Shown: one piece after another, positions 1 to 7,197 of the stretch
Position numbering within the stretch: the first letter of the stretch is position 1
Layout: the number at the start of each line of letters is the position of its first letter
DNA from: an uncultured Mesorhizobium sp.
Lineage (GTDB): Bacteria; Pseudomonadota; Alphaproteobacteria; Rhizobiales; Rhizobiaceae
DNA length: 17,206 bases
Assembly (NCBI GenBank): GCA_950071955.1
Contig: CATMOC010000010.1
Span: forward strand, 1-17,206
Reading direction: 5' to 3'
Program-made: the position numbers and the translations under genes
Notes under the pieces: model-generated
Seen by the model: the letters and a program-made list of their open reading frames with translations, nothing else
Told to the model about the DNA's origin: nothing
The model's database searches: none

Positions 1-1
1 C

Positions 2-274
2 CTGCCGGCGACGCTCGGAGGGCAGAAATTCGCCGCCGAGATCCTCTCCTTCGCCAAGGCCATGGGCGAGTTCGGCGCCACGATCACATTCGTCTCGAAC
101 ATTCCCGGCGAGACGCAGACGCTGCCCTCGGCGATCTACACCTTCCTGCAGATTCCCGGTGGCGAGGCGGGGGCCATGCGTCTGACGATCGTCTCGATCG
201 CAATCGCGATGGGCGCGCTGATCCTTTCCGAATGGCTCGCCAGAAGAGCGACGCGCGCAAAGAGCGGCCCGTGA
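2..274 (+). CDS. modB: Molybdate ABC transporter permease ModB, 3' part
   Basis: This is the C-terminal 90 residues of an ABC transporter inner-membrane permease; the gene starts before the window. The frame is open from base 2 and ends in TGA at 272-274. The piece reads GEFGATITFVSNIPGETQTL, which matches the cytoplasmic coupling loop of ModB/CysT-type permeases, followed by PSAIYTFLQIPG and a final membrane segment (about LTIVSIAIAMGALILSEWLA). ModB forms the channel through which molybdate passes, powered by ModC. The stop overlaps the probable GTG start of modC in a GTGA, so the two are probably translationally coupled. The assignment as molybdate rather than sulfate permease rests on the adjacent modC with its Mop domain and the ModE-type domain just downstream. 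Confidence 0.9.
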   Translation: MPATLGGQKFAAEILSFAKAMGEFGATITFVSNIPGETQTLPSAIYTFLQIPGGEAGAMRLTIVSIAIAMGALILSEWLARRATRAKSGP

Positions 275-1374
275 CGATCTCGATCGACGTCCGGCACGGT
301 CTCGGCAGCTTCGAGATCGACGCGGCCTTTGAGAGCGAAGGCCGGCTGACGGCGCTGTTCGGCCCGTCGGGATCGGGTAAGACCACGCTGGTCAACATCG
401 TTGCCGGCCTGATCCGGCCCCGCGAGGGTCGCGTCGTGGTCGACGGGCGGGTGCTGGTGGATTCGGCGGCGAATGTCCACGTGCCGTTCCACAAGCGGCG
501 CATCGGCTACGTCTTCCAGGATGCGCGGCTGTTTCCGCACATGAGCGTGCGGCGCAACCTCGACTACGGGCGCCACCTCACGCCGGTCCGGGATCGCTAT
601 GCGGATTTCGGCAAGGTGGTCGACCTGCTGGGAATCGGTCACCTTCTCGACCGTAAGCCGGACGGGCTTTCGGGCGGCGAGAAACAGCGCGTCGCCATCG
701 GCCGGGCGCGGCTGCGCAGCCCGCGCCTGCTCCTCATGGACGAGCCGCTGGCCTCGCTCGACGATGCCCGGAAGGCCGAGATCATGCCCTATGTGGAGCG
801 CCTGCGCGACGAACTGCGAATCCCGATCGTGCTGGTCAGCCACTCGGTGGCCGAGGTGGCGCGGCTCGCGACCGACATGGTGGTGCTGGACAAGGGTCGT
901 GTGGTCGCCGCCGGACCGCTGAACGACGTCCTCCAGCGGCTCGACCTCCTGCCGGAGGACCAACGCGGCGAGGGCGGCAGCGTGCTGGAGATGACGGTGG
1001 TCGGGCAAGACGAGAGGTTCGCCATGACCGTACTAAGCTCCCCGGCCGGCGAAATCCGAATACCGCGAAGCGGCGCGCTCCAGGCCGGCAATGTCGTGCG
1101 CGTCAGGATCAGGGCGCGCGACGTGATGATCGCGACGGAACCGCCGCGGGGCTTGAGCGCGCTCAACGTCATCCCCGGCACCGTCGCGGCCCTCACCGCT
1201 TCCGGAACCTCGCTTTTCGACGTCTCGGTGGATTGCGGCGGACAGCCGATCCTGGCCCGCATCACGAGGCAATCCGTTCACGTGCTCGGCCTCACGGTCG
1301 GGCAGCCGGTCTTCGCGGTTGTGAAGACGGTCAGCTTCGATACCGCCAGCACCCGGCGCGTCGCCGAGGGCTGA
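271..1374 (+). CDS. modC: Molybdate ABC transporter ATP-binding protein ModC
   Basis: This is the ATPase that drives molybdate import through ModB. With a GTG start at 271 the protein has 367 residues, close to the usual ModC length, and begins TISIDVRHGLGSFEIDAAF, as ModC proteins do. An in-frame ATG at 232 would add 13 residues, but GTG 271 overlaps the modB stop (GTGA) and fits better. Walker A is GPSGSGKT (31-38), the Q-loop is VFQDARLFPH, the ABC signature is LSGGE (133-137), Walker B is LLLMDEP (154-160), and the switch histidine lies in SHSVAEV (about 191). The C-terminal part (about 296-358) is a molybdate-binding Mop domain, with SALNVIPGTVAAL and LARITRQSVHVLGL. That domain separates ModC from other importer ATPases. 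Confidence 0.94.
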   Translation: MTISIDVRHGLGSFEIDAAFESEGRLTALFGPSGSGKTTLVNIVAGLIRPREGRVVVDGRVLVDSAANVHVPFHKRRIGYVFQDARLFPHMSVRRNLDYGRHLTPVRDRYADFGKVVDLLGIGHLLDRKPDGLSGGEKQRVAIGRARLRSPRLLLMDEPLASLDDARKAEIMPYVERLRDELRIPIVLVSHSVAEVARLATDMVVLDKGRVVAAGPLNDVLQRLDLLPEDQRGEGGSVLEMTVVGQDERFAMTVLSSPAGEIRIPRSGALQAGNVVRVRIRARDVMIATEPPRGLSALNVIPGTVAALTASGTSLFDVSVDCGGQPILARITRQSVHVLGLTVGQPVFAVVKTVSFDTASTRRVAEG

Positions 1375-1442
1375 ACGGGATCGCCCTGCCCGATCGCAGC
1401 CCGAACTGATACAATGACCCACGAACCGGACGAACATCGGAC

Positions 1443-1892
1443 ATGCCGTCACTCAGCCTTCGCATCGATCTCGACCCCGACGGGCGCGTCGGGCCCGGCA
1501 AGATCGCCCTGCTCGAGCAGATCGAGGCCACGGGATCGATCTCGGCCGCCGCCCGCGCCGTCGGCATGTCCTACAAGCGCGCCTGGGACCTTGTGGAGGA
1601 GAGCAACAGGATATTCGGGAAGCCACTGGTTTCCACACAGGCCGGCGGCAGGCGCGGCGGCGGCGCGGAACTGACGGCCGCCGGAAGCGCGGTGGTGCGG
1701 CGCTACCGGGCGATCGAGGAGGCCGCCGGCAAGGCAGCCGCGCGGCACATCGAGGCGCTGCAGGCGGAGATCGACGGCGCCTGCCCGGCCATGGCGGCTG
1801 GGTCGTCCCTTGTCCTTGCCGTTGATAGTTACATTTTCGATGGTTACGACCGCAACGAATTCGCCGCGACCATCCAGAGAGGGAGGCGACCT
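1443..1892 (+). CDS. ModE-type winged-helix DNA-binding domain, frame runs into hmgA
   Basis: Residues 1-115 are the N-terminal winged helix-turn-helix of ModE/LysR-like regulators: [20 protein letters not shown], then the helix-turn-helix [20 protein letters not shown] and the wing [14 protein letters not shown]. The C-terminal molybdate-binding Mop domains of classical ModE are absent, as in many small rhizobial ModE-like proteins. Its place directly after modBC suggests a role in molybdenum-dependent control, but this is inferred. There is no stop codon where such a protein would normally end (about 1780-1800). The frame continues unbroken into homogentisate dioxygenase and stops only at 3206, so the end given here is simply where hmgA is likely to begin. 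It is either a real 587-residue fusion, a gene whose stop was lost, or the result of a sequencing error. No convincing ribosome binding site precedes ATG 1443. Confidence 0.72.
1822..1850 (+). promoter_or_regulatory. Candidate hmgA promoter in an AT-rich island
   Basis: The stretch 1821-1847 is about one third GC, in strong contrast to the surrounding GC-rich coding DNA, and it lies just ahead of hmgA. TTGATA (1822-1827) and TACGAC (1845-1850) are separated by 17 bases and resemble a sigma-70 -35/-10 pair. The predicted transcript would start near 1857, about 36 bases before the TTG start. Two direct GTTAC copies 15 bases apart (1828-1832 and 1843-1847) lie within it and could be regulator half-sites. 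The base-composition shift is directly visible; the promoter role is inferred. Confidence 0.35.
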
Positions 1893-3206
1893 TTGGCCTA
1901 TTCTTATATGCCGGGTTTCGGCAATGATTTCGAGACGGAGTGCCTGCCCGGCGCGCTGCCGCAGGGCATGAACTCGCCGCAGCGCCCGGCCTACGGGCTC
2001 TATGCCGAACAGTTGTCGGGCTCGCCCTTCACCGCGCCGCGCGGCACCAACGAGCGCTCCTGGCTCTATCGTATCCGGCCCAGCGTGAAGCATCACGGCC
2101 GCTTTTCGGCGGCGAGCTATCCGCACTGGAAGTCGGCGCCCAACCCCGACGACCACGACCTGCCGCTCGGGCAGTTGCGCTGGAACCCGGTGCCTATGCC
2201 CGCGGAGCCGACGGATTTCATCGCCGGCATGCGGACTGTCACCACCGCCGGAGACGTGTTCGGGCAGGCGGGCATGGCCGCGCATGTCTATGTCGCCAAT
2301 ACCGACATGGTGGACGACCACTTCTTCAACGCCGACGGCGAGATGCTCGTCGTGCCTCAGGTGGGCGGACTGCGCTTCGTCACCGAGATGGGCGTGATGG
2401 AAGTCGCGCCGGGCGAGGTCTGCCTCTTGCCGCGCGGCCTCACCTTCAAGGTCGAACTGATGGACGACCAGGCCCGCGGCTACGTCTGCGAGAACTACGG
2501 TGCAAAGTTCACCCTGCCGGACCGCGGCCCGATCGGCGCCAACTGCCTGGCAAACCCGCGCGACTTCAAGACGCCGGTCGCCTGGTTCGAGGATAAGGAG
2601 ACGCCCTGCCGCCTGACCGTGAAATGGTGCGGCGGCTTCCATATCACCGAAATCGACCATTCGCCGCTCGACGTGGTGGCCTGGCACGGCAACTACGCGC
2701 CCTTCAAGTACGACCTGTCGACCTTCTCGCCTGTCGGCGCCATCCTGTTCGACCATCCCGATCCGTCGATCTTCACGGTACTCACGGCGCCCTCGGGCGA
2801 GGAAGGCACGGCCAACATCGACTTCGTGATCTTCCCGCCGCGCTGGCTCGTGGCGGAAAACACCTTCCGCCCGCCCTGGTACCACCGCAACATCATGAGC
2901 GAGTTCATGGGGCTGATCCACGGCAAGTACGACGCCAAGGAGGAAGGCTTCGTGCCGGGCGGCATGAGCCTGCACAACATGATGCTGGCCCACGGTCCCG
3001 ATGCCGACGGTTTCGAGAAGGCCTCGCGGGCCGACCTCAAGCCCGTGAAGCTCGACAACACAATGGCATTCATGTTCGAGACGCGTTTCCCGCAACTCCT
3101 GACGCGGTTTGCCGCTGAACTGGACACGCTGCAGGACAACTACATCGACTGCTGGAGCGGACTGAAGAAGCGCTTCAACGGTACGCCCGAGGGCGATTGG
3201 AGCTGA
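1893..3206 (+). CDS. hmgA: Homogentisate 1,2-dioxygenase
   Basis: This cytoplasmic non-haem iron enzyme opens the ring of homogentisate to give maleylacetoacetate, the central step of tyrosine and phenylacetate-type catabolism. From TTG 1893 the protein has 437 residues, the usual family length. TTG is preferred because GGAGG (1882-1886) sits six bases upstream. ATG 1908 would begin inside the conserved [12 protein letters not shown] block, and ATG 1791 lies within the linker. Family signatures include [35 protein letters not shown] and [11 protein letters not shown]. The iron ligands are intact: H331, E337 and H367, with the same +6 and +36 spacing as the human enzyme. The odd point is that the frame is open upstream all the way to 1443 (see the winged-helix entry). 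The CMD-like gene follows after 48 bases. Confidence 0.95.
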   Translation: MAYSYMPGFGNDFETECLPGALPQGMNSPQRPAYGLYAEQLSGSPFTAPRGTNERSWLYRIRPSVKHHGRFSAASYPHWKSAPNPDDHDLPLGQLRWNPVPMPAEPTDFIAGMRTVTTAGDVFGQAGMAAHVYVANTDMVDDHFFNADGEMLVVPQVGGLRFVTEMGVMEVAPGEVCLLPRGLTFKVELMDDQARGYVCENYGAKFTLPDRGPIGANCLANPRDFKTPVAWFEDKETPCRLTVKWCGGFHITEIDHSPLDVVAWHGNYAPFKYDLSTFSPVGAILFDHPDPSIFTVLTAPSGEEGTANIDFVIFPPRWLVAENTFRPPWYHRNIMSEFMGLIHGKYDAKEEGFVPGGMSLHNMMLAHGPDADGFEKASRADLKPVKLDNTMAFMFETRFPQLLTRFAAELDTLQDNYIDCWSGLKKRFNGTPEGDWS

Positions 3207-3254
3207 CCGGCCAAGGCCGCGCAATGGCTCCGTCGGAGCAAACGGGAGGACATC

Positions 3255-3881
3255 ATGGCGCATCTGGAACCGCTCGACCGGGAGAGCCTGCCGCAGTTCG
3301 CGGACAGGTTCGAGCGCTACGACCGCATTCGGGGCTTCCTGCCGAACTCGATCCTGACGATGAGCCGGCGCCCGGCAATCGCAGAGGCATTCATGCAGCT
3401 CAACCAAGCCATCCTCTATGAGGGCACGGTTCCGGAAGCGCTGAAGATGATGGTCGCCTACATGTCCAGTTCTGCCGCCGGGTGCCGCTACTGCCAGGCG
3501 CACATGGCGAACCTGTCCAGCGTCTACGGCGTGTCCGACGAGAAGCTTCAGGCGATGTGGTATTTCGAGGAGAGCGACCTCTTCCCGGAATCCGAGAAGG
3601 CCGCGTTGCGGCTGGCGCTCAATGCCGGCGGCGTCCCGAACACGGCCGATGAGTCCCACTTCGACGAATTGAAGAAGCATTTTTCCGAAGCCGAAATCGT
3701 GGAGATCGTCGCGTCGATCGCGCTGTTCGGCTATCTGAACCGCTGGAACGACACCATGGCCACCGCGATGGAGGACGTTCCGCAGAAACTCGCCGAGCGT
3801 GCGATCGGGCCGGCCGGATGGCAAGTCGGCAAGCATGCCGCCAGCGCGCGGCAACCCAAGGAGAATGAAGACAATGGCTAA
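3255..3881 (+). CDS. Carboxymuconolactone decarboxylase / AhpD-like protein
   Basis: This 208-residue protein belongs to the all-helical carboxymuconolactone decarboxylase/AhpD superfamily. Members are either thiol-dependent hydroperoxide reductases or, less often, decarboxylases of aromatic breakdown. The family core is visible as VAYMSSSAAGCRYCQAH, with Cys77, Cys80 and His83 giving a CxxCxxH motif. A redox-active cysteine pair points to peroxidase-like chemistry rather than lactone decarboxylation, but no substrate can be read from the sequence. A strong ribosome binding site, GGGAGGA, lies a few bases before ATG 3255. The stop codon overlaps the start of the next gene by eight bases, so the two are probably coupled. 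A plausible role beside HmgA is handling of peroxides or reactive quinones. Confidence 0.85.
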   Translation: MAHLEPLDRESLPQFADRFERYDRIRGFLPNSILTMSRRPAIAEAFMQLNQAILYEGTVPEALKMMVAYMSSSAAGCRYCQAHMANLSSVYGVSDEKLQAMWYFEESDLFPESEKAALRLALNAGGVPNTADESHFDELKKHFSEAEIVEIVASIALFGYLNRWNDTMATAMEDVPQKLAERAIGPAGWQVGKHAASARQPKENEDNG

Positions 3882-4824
3882 ATCCTTCGCATCGGCCGGC
3901 GACATGGCGGAGAAGAAGATCACCTTCACCGAGGTCGGCCGCGACCTCTGGGCCTTCACGGCGGAGGGGGATCCCAACACTGGCGTGATCATAGGCGACG
4001 ACTCGGTCATGATCGTCGACGCGCAGGCGACGCCGAGGCTCGCCAACAAGGTGATCGAGAAGATCCGCGGCGTCACCGACAAGCCGGTCAAGTACGTCGT
4101 GCTGACGCATTACCACGCCGTGCGCGTGCTCGGCGCATCGGCCTACGGCGCCTCAGAGACGATCATGTCCCAGACCGCCCGCTCGATGGTCGTGGAGCGC
4201 GGCCAGGAGGACTGGGATTCGGAGTTCGCCCGCTTTCCGCGCCTGTTCCAGGGGCATGAGTCGATCCCCGGCCTGACCTGGCCGACCCTGACCTTCGGCG
4301 ATTCCATGACGCTCTACCTCGGCAAGCGCCGCGTCGATCTCGAATTCCTCGGCCGCGGCCATACGGCCGGCGACATCGTCGCCCACGTGCCCGACGCCAA
4401 CGTCATGTTCACCGGCGATCTCGTGGAGTACCACTCGGCCTGCTACTGCGGCGACGCGCATTTCTCCGACTGGCCCGAAACGCTGGAGATGATCCGCTCC
4501 TTCGGGCTGGACGCCATCGCGCCCGGGCGCGGCGACGCGCTGGTGGGTGAGGACAAGGTGAACGACGCGCTGGACAAGACGTCCGACTTCCTGGAATCGA
4601 CCTATCGCCCGATCGCGCGCGTTGCCCAGGGCGGCGGCTCGCTGAAGGAAGCGTGGGACGCGGCCAGAGCCGTCTGCGACCCGAAGTTCTCCTCCTACGC
4701 GATCTACGAACACTGCCTGCCGTTCAACGTCGCGCGCGCCTACGACGAGGCACTCGGCATCGACACGCCGCGCATCTGGACGGCGGAGCGCGACAGAGAG
4801 ATGTGGGAGCGGCTGCAGGGCTGA
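3874..4824 (+). CDS. Metallo-beta-lactamase-fold protein lacking site-2 metal ligands
   Basis: This is a 316-residue cytoplasmic MBL-fold protein. ATG 3874 is chosen because AAGGAG (3858-3863) lies ten bases upstream; ATG 3865 would be only one base from it. The fold is clear from IVDAQATP, VVLTHYH, LGRGHTAGD and VMFTGDLVEY. The site-1 metal ligands are present (H79, H81, H163), and so is the bridging aspartate D182. The site-2 ligands are not: the usual DH of HxHxDH is V83-R84, and the usual PGHG histidine is R219 (PGRG). A Cys-x-Cys and a nearby histidine (C190, C192, H196) might take over a metal role. A typical two-metal hydrolase is therefore unlikely. Translation is coupled to the CMD-like gene, and the protein shares the homogentisate neighbourhood. 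Its substrate is unknown. Confidence 0.85.
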   Translation: MAKSFASAGDMAEKKITFTEVGRDLWAFTAEGDPNTGVIIGDDSVMIVDAQATPRLANKVIEKIRGVTDKPVKYVVLTHYHAVRVLGASAYGASETIMSQTARSMVVERGQEDWDSEFARFPRLFQGHESIPGLTWPTLTFGDSMTLYLGKRRVDLEFLGRGHTAGDIVAHVPDANVMFTGDLVEYHSACYCGDAHFSDWPETLEMIRSFGLDAIAPGRGDALVGEDKVNDALDKTSDFLESTYRPIARVAQGGGSLKEAWDAARAVCDPKFSSYAIYEHCLPFNVARAYDEALGIDTPRIWTAERDREMWERLQG

Positions 4825-4859
4825 GGCGTGCGGGGAGGAGACGGAAGTTGGGTCAGCGG

Positions 4860-5237
4860 TCAGAGGACGGCGACGTCGTAGTCGCGGAAGGCGCGGTCGA
4901 CGGTGAGGATCGTCAGGTTCTCGAGACGCGCCTGAGCGATCAGCATGCGGTCGAAGGGATCGCCGTGGTGGAGGGGCAATTCCGCGCATTGCATGGCGTG
5001 CTCGGCCCGAATCGGGAGCCCTTCGATATCGCTCTCCCCGAGAACTTGCAAAAGCCGGTTGGGCATTCGGAGCTTGCCGATCGCGGATTTGATCGCAATT
5101 TCCCATATGGTAGCAGCGCTGACAAACTTCGGAACGTCGCCATCCAATGCTCGTCTGTGGTCGGGCGACAGACGCGGACTATCCATCAGTTCCCAAAGCA
5201 GTACGTGCGTATCGATGAGGAGGCCCTTCGCGCTCAC
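4860..5237 (-). CDS. PIN-domain toxin, VapC type
   Basis: This 125-residue PIN-domain protein is probably the ribonuclease toxin of a type II toxin-antitoxin pair. The expected acidic active-site residues are present: D9 in LIDTHVLLWEL, E46 in TIWEIAIKS, D93/D96 in HGDPFDRMLIAQA and D114 in LTVDRAF. Length and motifs match the VapC-like subgroup that pairs with Phd/YefM-type antitoxins. The start is GTG at 5237, overlapping the antitoxin stop by four bases (GTGA), the usual coupled arrangement. It lies on the opposite strand to the catabolic genes on both sides and converges on the MBL-fold gene with 35 bases between. The RNA target cannot be predicted. Confidence 0.88.
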   Translation of the reverse strand: MSAKGLLIDTHVLLWELMDSPRLSPDHRRALDGDVPKFVSAATIWEIAIKSAIGKLRMPNRLLQVLGESDIEGLPIRAEHAMQCAELPLHHGDPFDRMLIAQARLENLTILTVDRAFRDYDVAVL

Positions 5238-5491
5238 TTCAAATACTCATCCCATTCGGGACCGAGTTCGTCAAAATCGGGTGCGATCCAGATTTCGCCC
5301 TTCATCGCACCACGAATTCTGCGTCGCGGCGCACCAACTCCGGCTGCCGCCAGTTCGACCACCGGCTTTCCGTCGCGCGTGATCTCGATGCGCTCGCCTG
5401 CTTCGGCGCGGCGCAGCAGTTCGCCTATGCGCGCCTCCGCCTCTTCCGCCGTCACGCTCATTGCCTTGCCGGACCGTGTGTGCTCGTTCAT
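5234..5491 (-). CDS. Phd/YefM-type antitoxin
   Basis: This 85-residue antitoxin of the Phd/YefM family is partner of the PIN toxin directly downstream. The N-terminal part has the family pattern VTAEEAEARIGELLRRAEAG and then EITRDGKPVVELA, which forms the DNA-binding and dimerisation fold. The acidic and aromatic tail PDFDELGPEWDEYL is a typical toxin-neutralising segment. ATG 5491 is chosen because AGAGGA (5505-5500) lies eight bases upstream and a promoter-like pair ends just before it. ATG 5461 would give a more compact 75-residue protein but has only a weak ribosome binding site. Phd proteins usually repress their own promoter, here the element at 5514-5542. Confidence 0.85.
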   Translation of the reverse strand: MNEHTRSGKAMSVTAEEAEARIGELLRRAEAGERIEITRDGKPVVELAAAGVGAPRRRIRGAMKGEIWIAPDFDELGPEWDEYLK

Positions 5492-5513
5492 CGGGCGCAT
5501 CCTCTGGTCCACC

Positions 5514-5542
5514 AATCTACGTCATTCCCGGCTCCCCGACAA
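5514..5542 (-). promoter_or_regulatory. Candidate promoter of the toxin-antitoxin pair
   Basis: Read on the minus strand, TTGTCG (5542-5537) and TAGATT (5519-5514) are separated by exactly 17 bases, a good sigma-70-type match. The transcript would begin near 5507, just ahead of the AGAGGA ribosome binding site (5505-5500) and antitoxin ATG 5491. This supports the longer antitoxin start. The element lies in the 84-base divergent region shared with the monooxygenase gene. Confidence 0.45.
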
Positions 5543-5575
5543 ACGGGCTGCCGCCGCTGGACCGTCGCCAATCCG

Positions 5576-7186
5576 ATGACACGCATCTTCGAAACGCCCC
5601 TCTATCCCTACCAGCGTTCGGCCGATCAGGACGCGGCCGTGCCGGTGCGCCATCCGGCGATCGTCGTCGGTGCCGGCCCGGTCGGACTGGCTGCCGCGAT
5701 CGATCTGGCGATGCACGATGTTCCCGTGGTTGTGCTCGACGACAACGACAAGGTCTCCTTCGGCTCGCGCGCCATCTGCTTTTCCAAGCGGGCGCTGGAG
5801 ATCCTCGACCGGCTCGGAGTCGACCCCGCCATGGTCGACAAGGGCGTCACCTGGAACCTCGGCAAGGTGTTTTTCGGCGAGCGGCAGGTCTACGAGTTCA
5901 ACCTCTTGCCCGAGGCAGGACACAAGCGCCCCGCCTTCATCAATCTGCAGCAGTACTATCTGGAGCAGTATCTCGTCGAACGCGTGAACCGGCTTGCCGC
6001 CGAAGGCAAGGCGATAGAGATCCGCGGCCGCAACCGGGTGACAGCCGTTTCGCCTGCTGATCACCATTTGGCGCTGACGGTGGACACGCCGGACGGACCA
6101 TACGACGTCGAGGCCGATTGGCTGATCGCCTGCGACGGCGCCAACTCGCCGATCCGTGCCATGCTCGGCCTCGATTTCGTTGGACGTATCTTCGAGGACA
6201 ACTTTCTGATCGCCGACGTGAGGATGGACGCGGAATTCCCGACCGAGCGCTGGTTCTGGTTCGATCCCCCTTTCAACAAGGGCCAGTCCGCCCTCCTTCA
6301 CAAGCAGCCCGATGGCGTCTGGCGCATCGATCTCCAGCTCGGCTGGAACATCGACAAGGAGAAGGAGAAGCAGCCGGAAAATGTCATCCCGCGCCTCAAG
6401 GCGATGCTTGGCGAGGACGTCCAGTTCGAGCTGGAGTGGGTATCCATCTACACCTTCCAGTGCCGGCGCATGGAGAGCTTCCGCCATGGCCGTGTTCTCT
6501 TTGCCGGCGATGCCGCCCACCAGGTCTCGCCGTTTGGCGCACGCGGTGCGAATTCCGGCATTCAGGACACCGACAATCTCGTCTGGAAGCTGAAGCTGGT
6601 GATGGACGGCGCAGCGCCCGAAAGCCTGCTCGACACATACGATGCCGAGCGCCTGCACGGGGCTGACGAGAACATCCTCAACTCGTCCCGCTCGACGGAC
6701 TTCATCACGCCGAAATCAGACACCAGCCGGCTGTTCCGCAATGCCGTGCTTGATCTGGCGGAAAAGTTCGAGTTCGCGCGGCCGCTCGTCAATTCCGGCC
6801 GTCTCTCGGTGCCCTGCGCCTATGACGCCTCGGCGCTGAACGGACCAGACGCCGAAGGCCTGCCCGCACGCACGCGTCCCGGAACGCCGGTCCCGGATGC
6901 GCCTGTCGGCGGCGACTGGCTGACCGACATGGTCGGTGGCCGTTTCCAGCTCCTTACAATCGATGTCGGCGCGGCGGAACGGATGGAGGTTGACGGTGTC
7001 CGCGTGGAACGCCTGGCGCTTTCGGCCACGGACGATCCGGGCGGGATGCTTGCGGAGCGGTTCCTGGGCGGTGCTTCCGGCGCGGTCTATCTGCTTCGGC
7101 CGGACCAGCACGTTGCTGCGCGCTGGACCGCATTCGACGAGAGCGCGGTGGCGGCCGCGGTCCGCACCGCGCTCGGACGGGCATGA
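5576..7186 (+). CDS. FAD-dependent aromatic-ring monooxygenase (MhpA/PheA-like)
   Basis: This 536-residue group A flavin monooxygenase probably hydroxylates a phenolic substrate using NAD(P)H and oxygen. The dinucleotide-binding motif VVGAGPVGLAAAIDLA (GxGxxG, about 31-46) comes first. It is followed by the ACDGANSPIR (DG) motif and the flavin-ribityl motif GRVLFAGDAAHQVSPFGARG. The last 100 or so residues resemble the thioredoxin-like C-terminal domain of MhpA/phenol hydroxylase relatives. ATG 5576 is the first start giving a normal N-terminus (MTRIFETPLYPYQ). It has no clear ribosome binding site. Position beside hmgA suggests an aromatic acid such as 3-hydroxyphenylacetate, converted to homogentisate, but the substrate is inferred only from context. 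The toxin-antitoxin pair separates it from hmgA. Confidence 0.9.
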   Translation: MTRIFETPLYPYQRSADQDAAVPVRHPAIVVGAGPVGLAAAIDLAMHDVPVVVLDDNDKVSFGSRAICFSKRALEILDRLGVDPAMVDKGVTWNLGKVFFGERQVYEFNLLPEAGHKRPAFINLQQYYLEQYLVERVNRLAAEGKAIEIRGRNRVTAVSPADHHLALTVDTPDGPYDVEADWLIACDGANSPIRAMLGLDFVGRIFEDNFLIADVRMDAEFPTERWFWFDPPFNKGQSALLHKQPDGVWRIDLQLGWNIDKEKEKQPENVIPRLKAMLGEDVQFELEWVSIYTFQCRRMESFRHGRVLFAGDAAHQVSPFGARGANSGIQDTDNLVWKLKLVMDGAAPESLLDTYDAERLHGADENILNSSRSTDFITPKSDTSRLFRNAVLDLAEKFEFARPLVNSGRLSVPCAYDASALNGPDAEGLPARTRPGTPVPDAPVGGDWLTDMVGGRFQLLTIDVGAAERMEVDGVRVERLALSATDDPGGMLAERFLGGASGAVYLLRPDQHVAARWTAFDESAVAAAVRTALGRA

Positions 7187-7197
7187 GGGGGATGGCA

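Noticed and set aside
1379..1395. Small stem GATCG/CGATC after modC as a terminator
   Set aside because: It has only five base pairs with no following T-tract.
1449..4091. An 880-codon open frame on the minus strand opposite the regulator, hmgA and CMD-like genes
   Set aside because: It is a product of high-GC codon usage opposite well-recognised genes. Its translation is rich in Arg, His and Val with no recognisable domain.
4848..4866. Short tandem GGTCAG copies near the toxin stop
   Set aside because: There are only two short copies, and they overlap the toxin 3' end. There is no support for an attachment site or insertion scar.
5480..5575. N-terminal extension of the monooxygenase to ATG 5480
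   Set aside because: It would overlap the start of the antitoxin gene, and the added 32 residues do not resemble the family. ATG 5576 gives a normal N-terminus.
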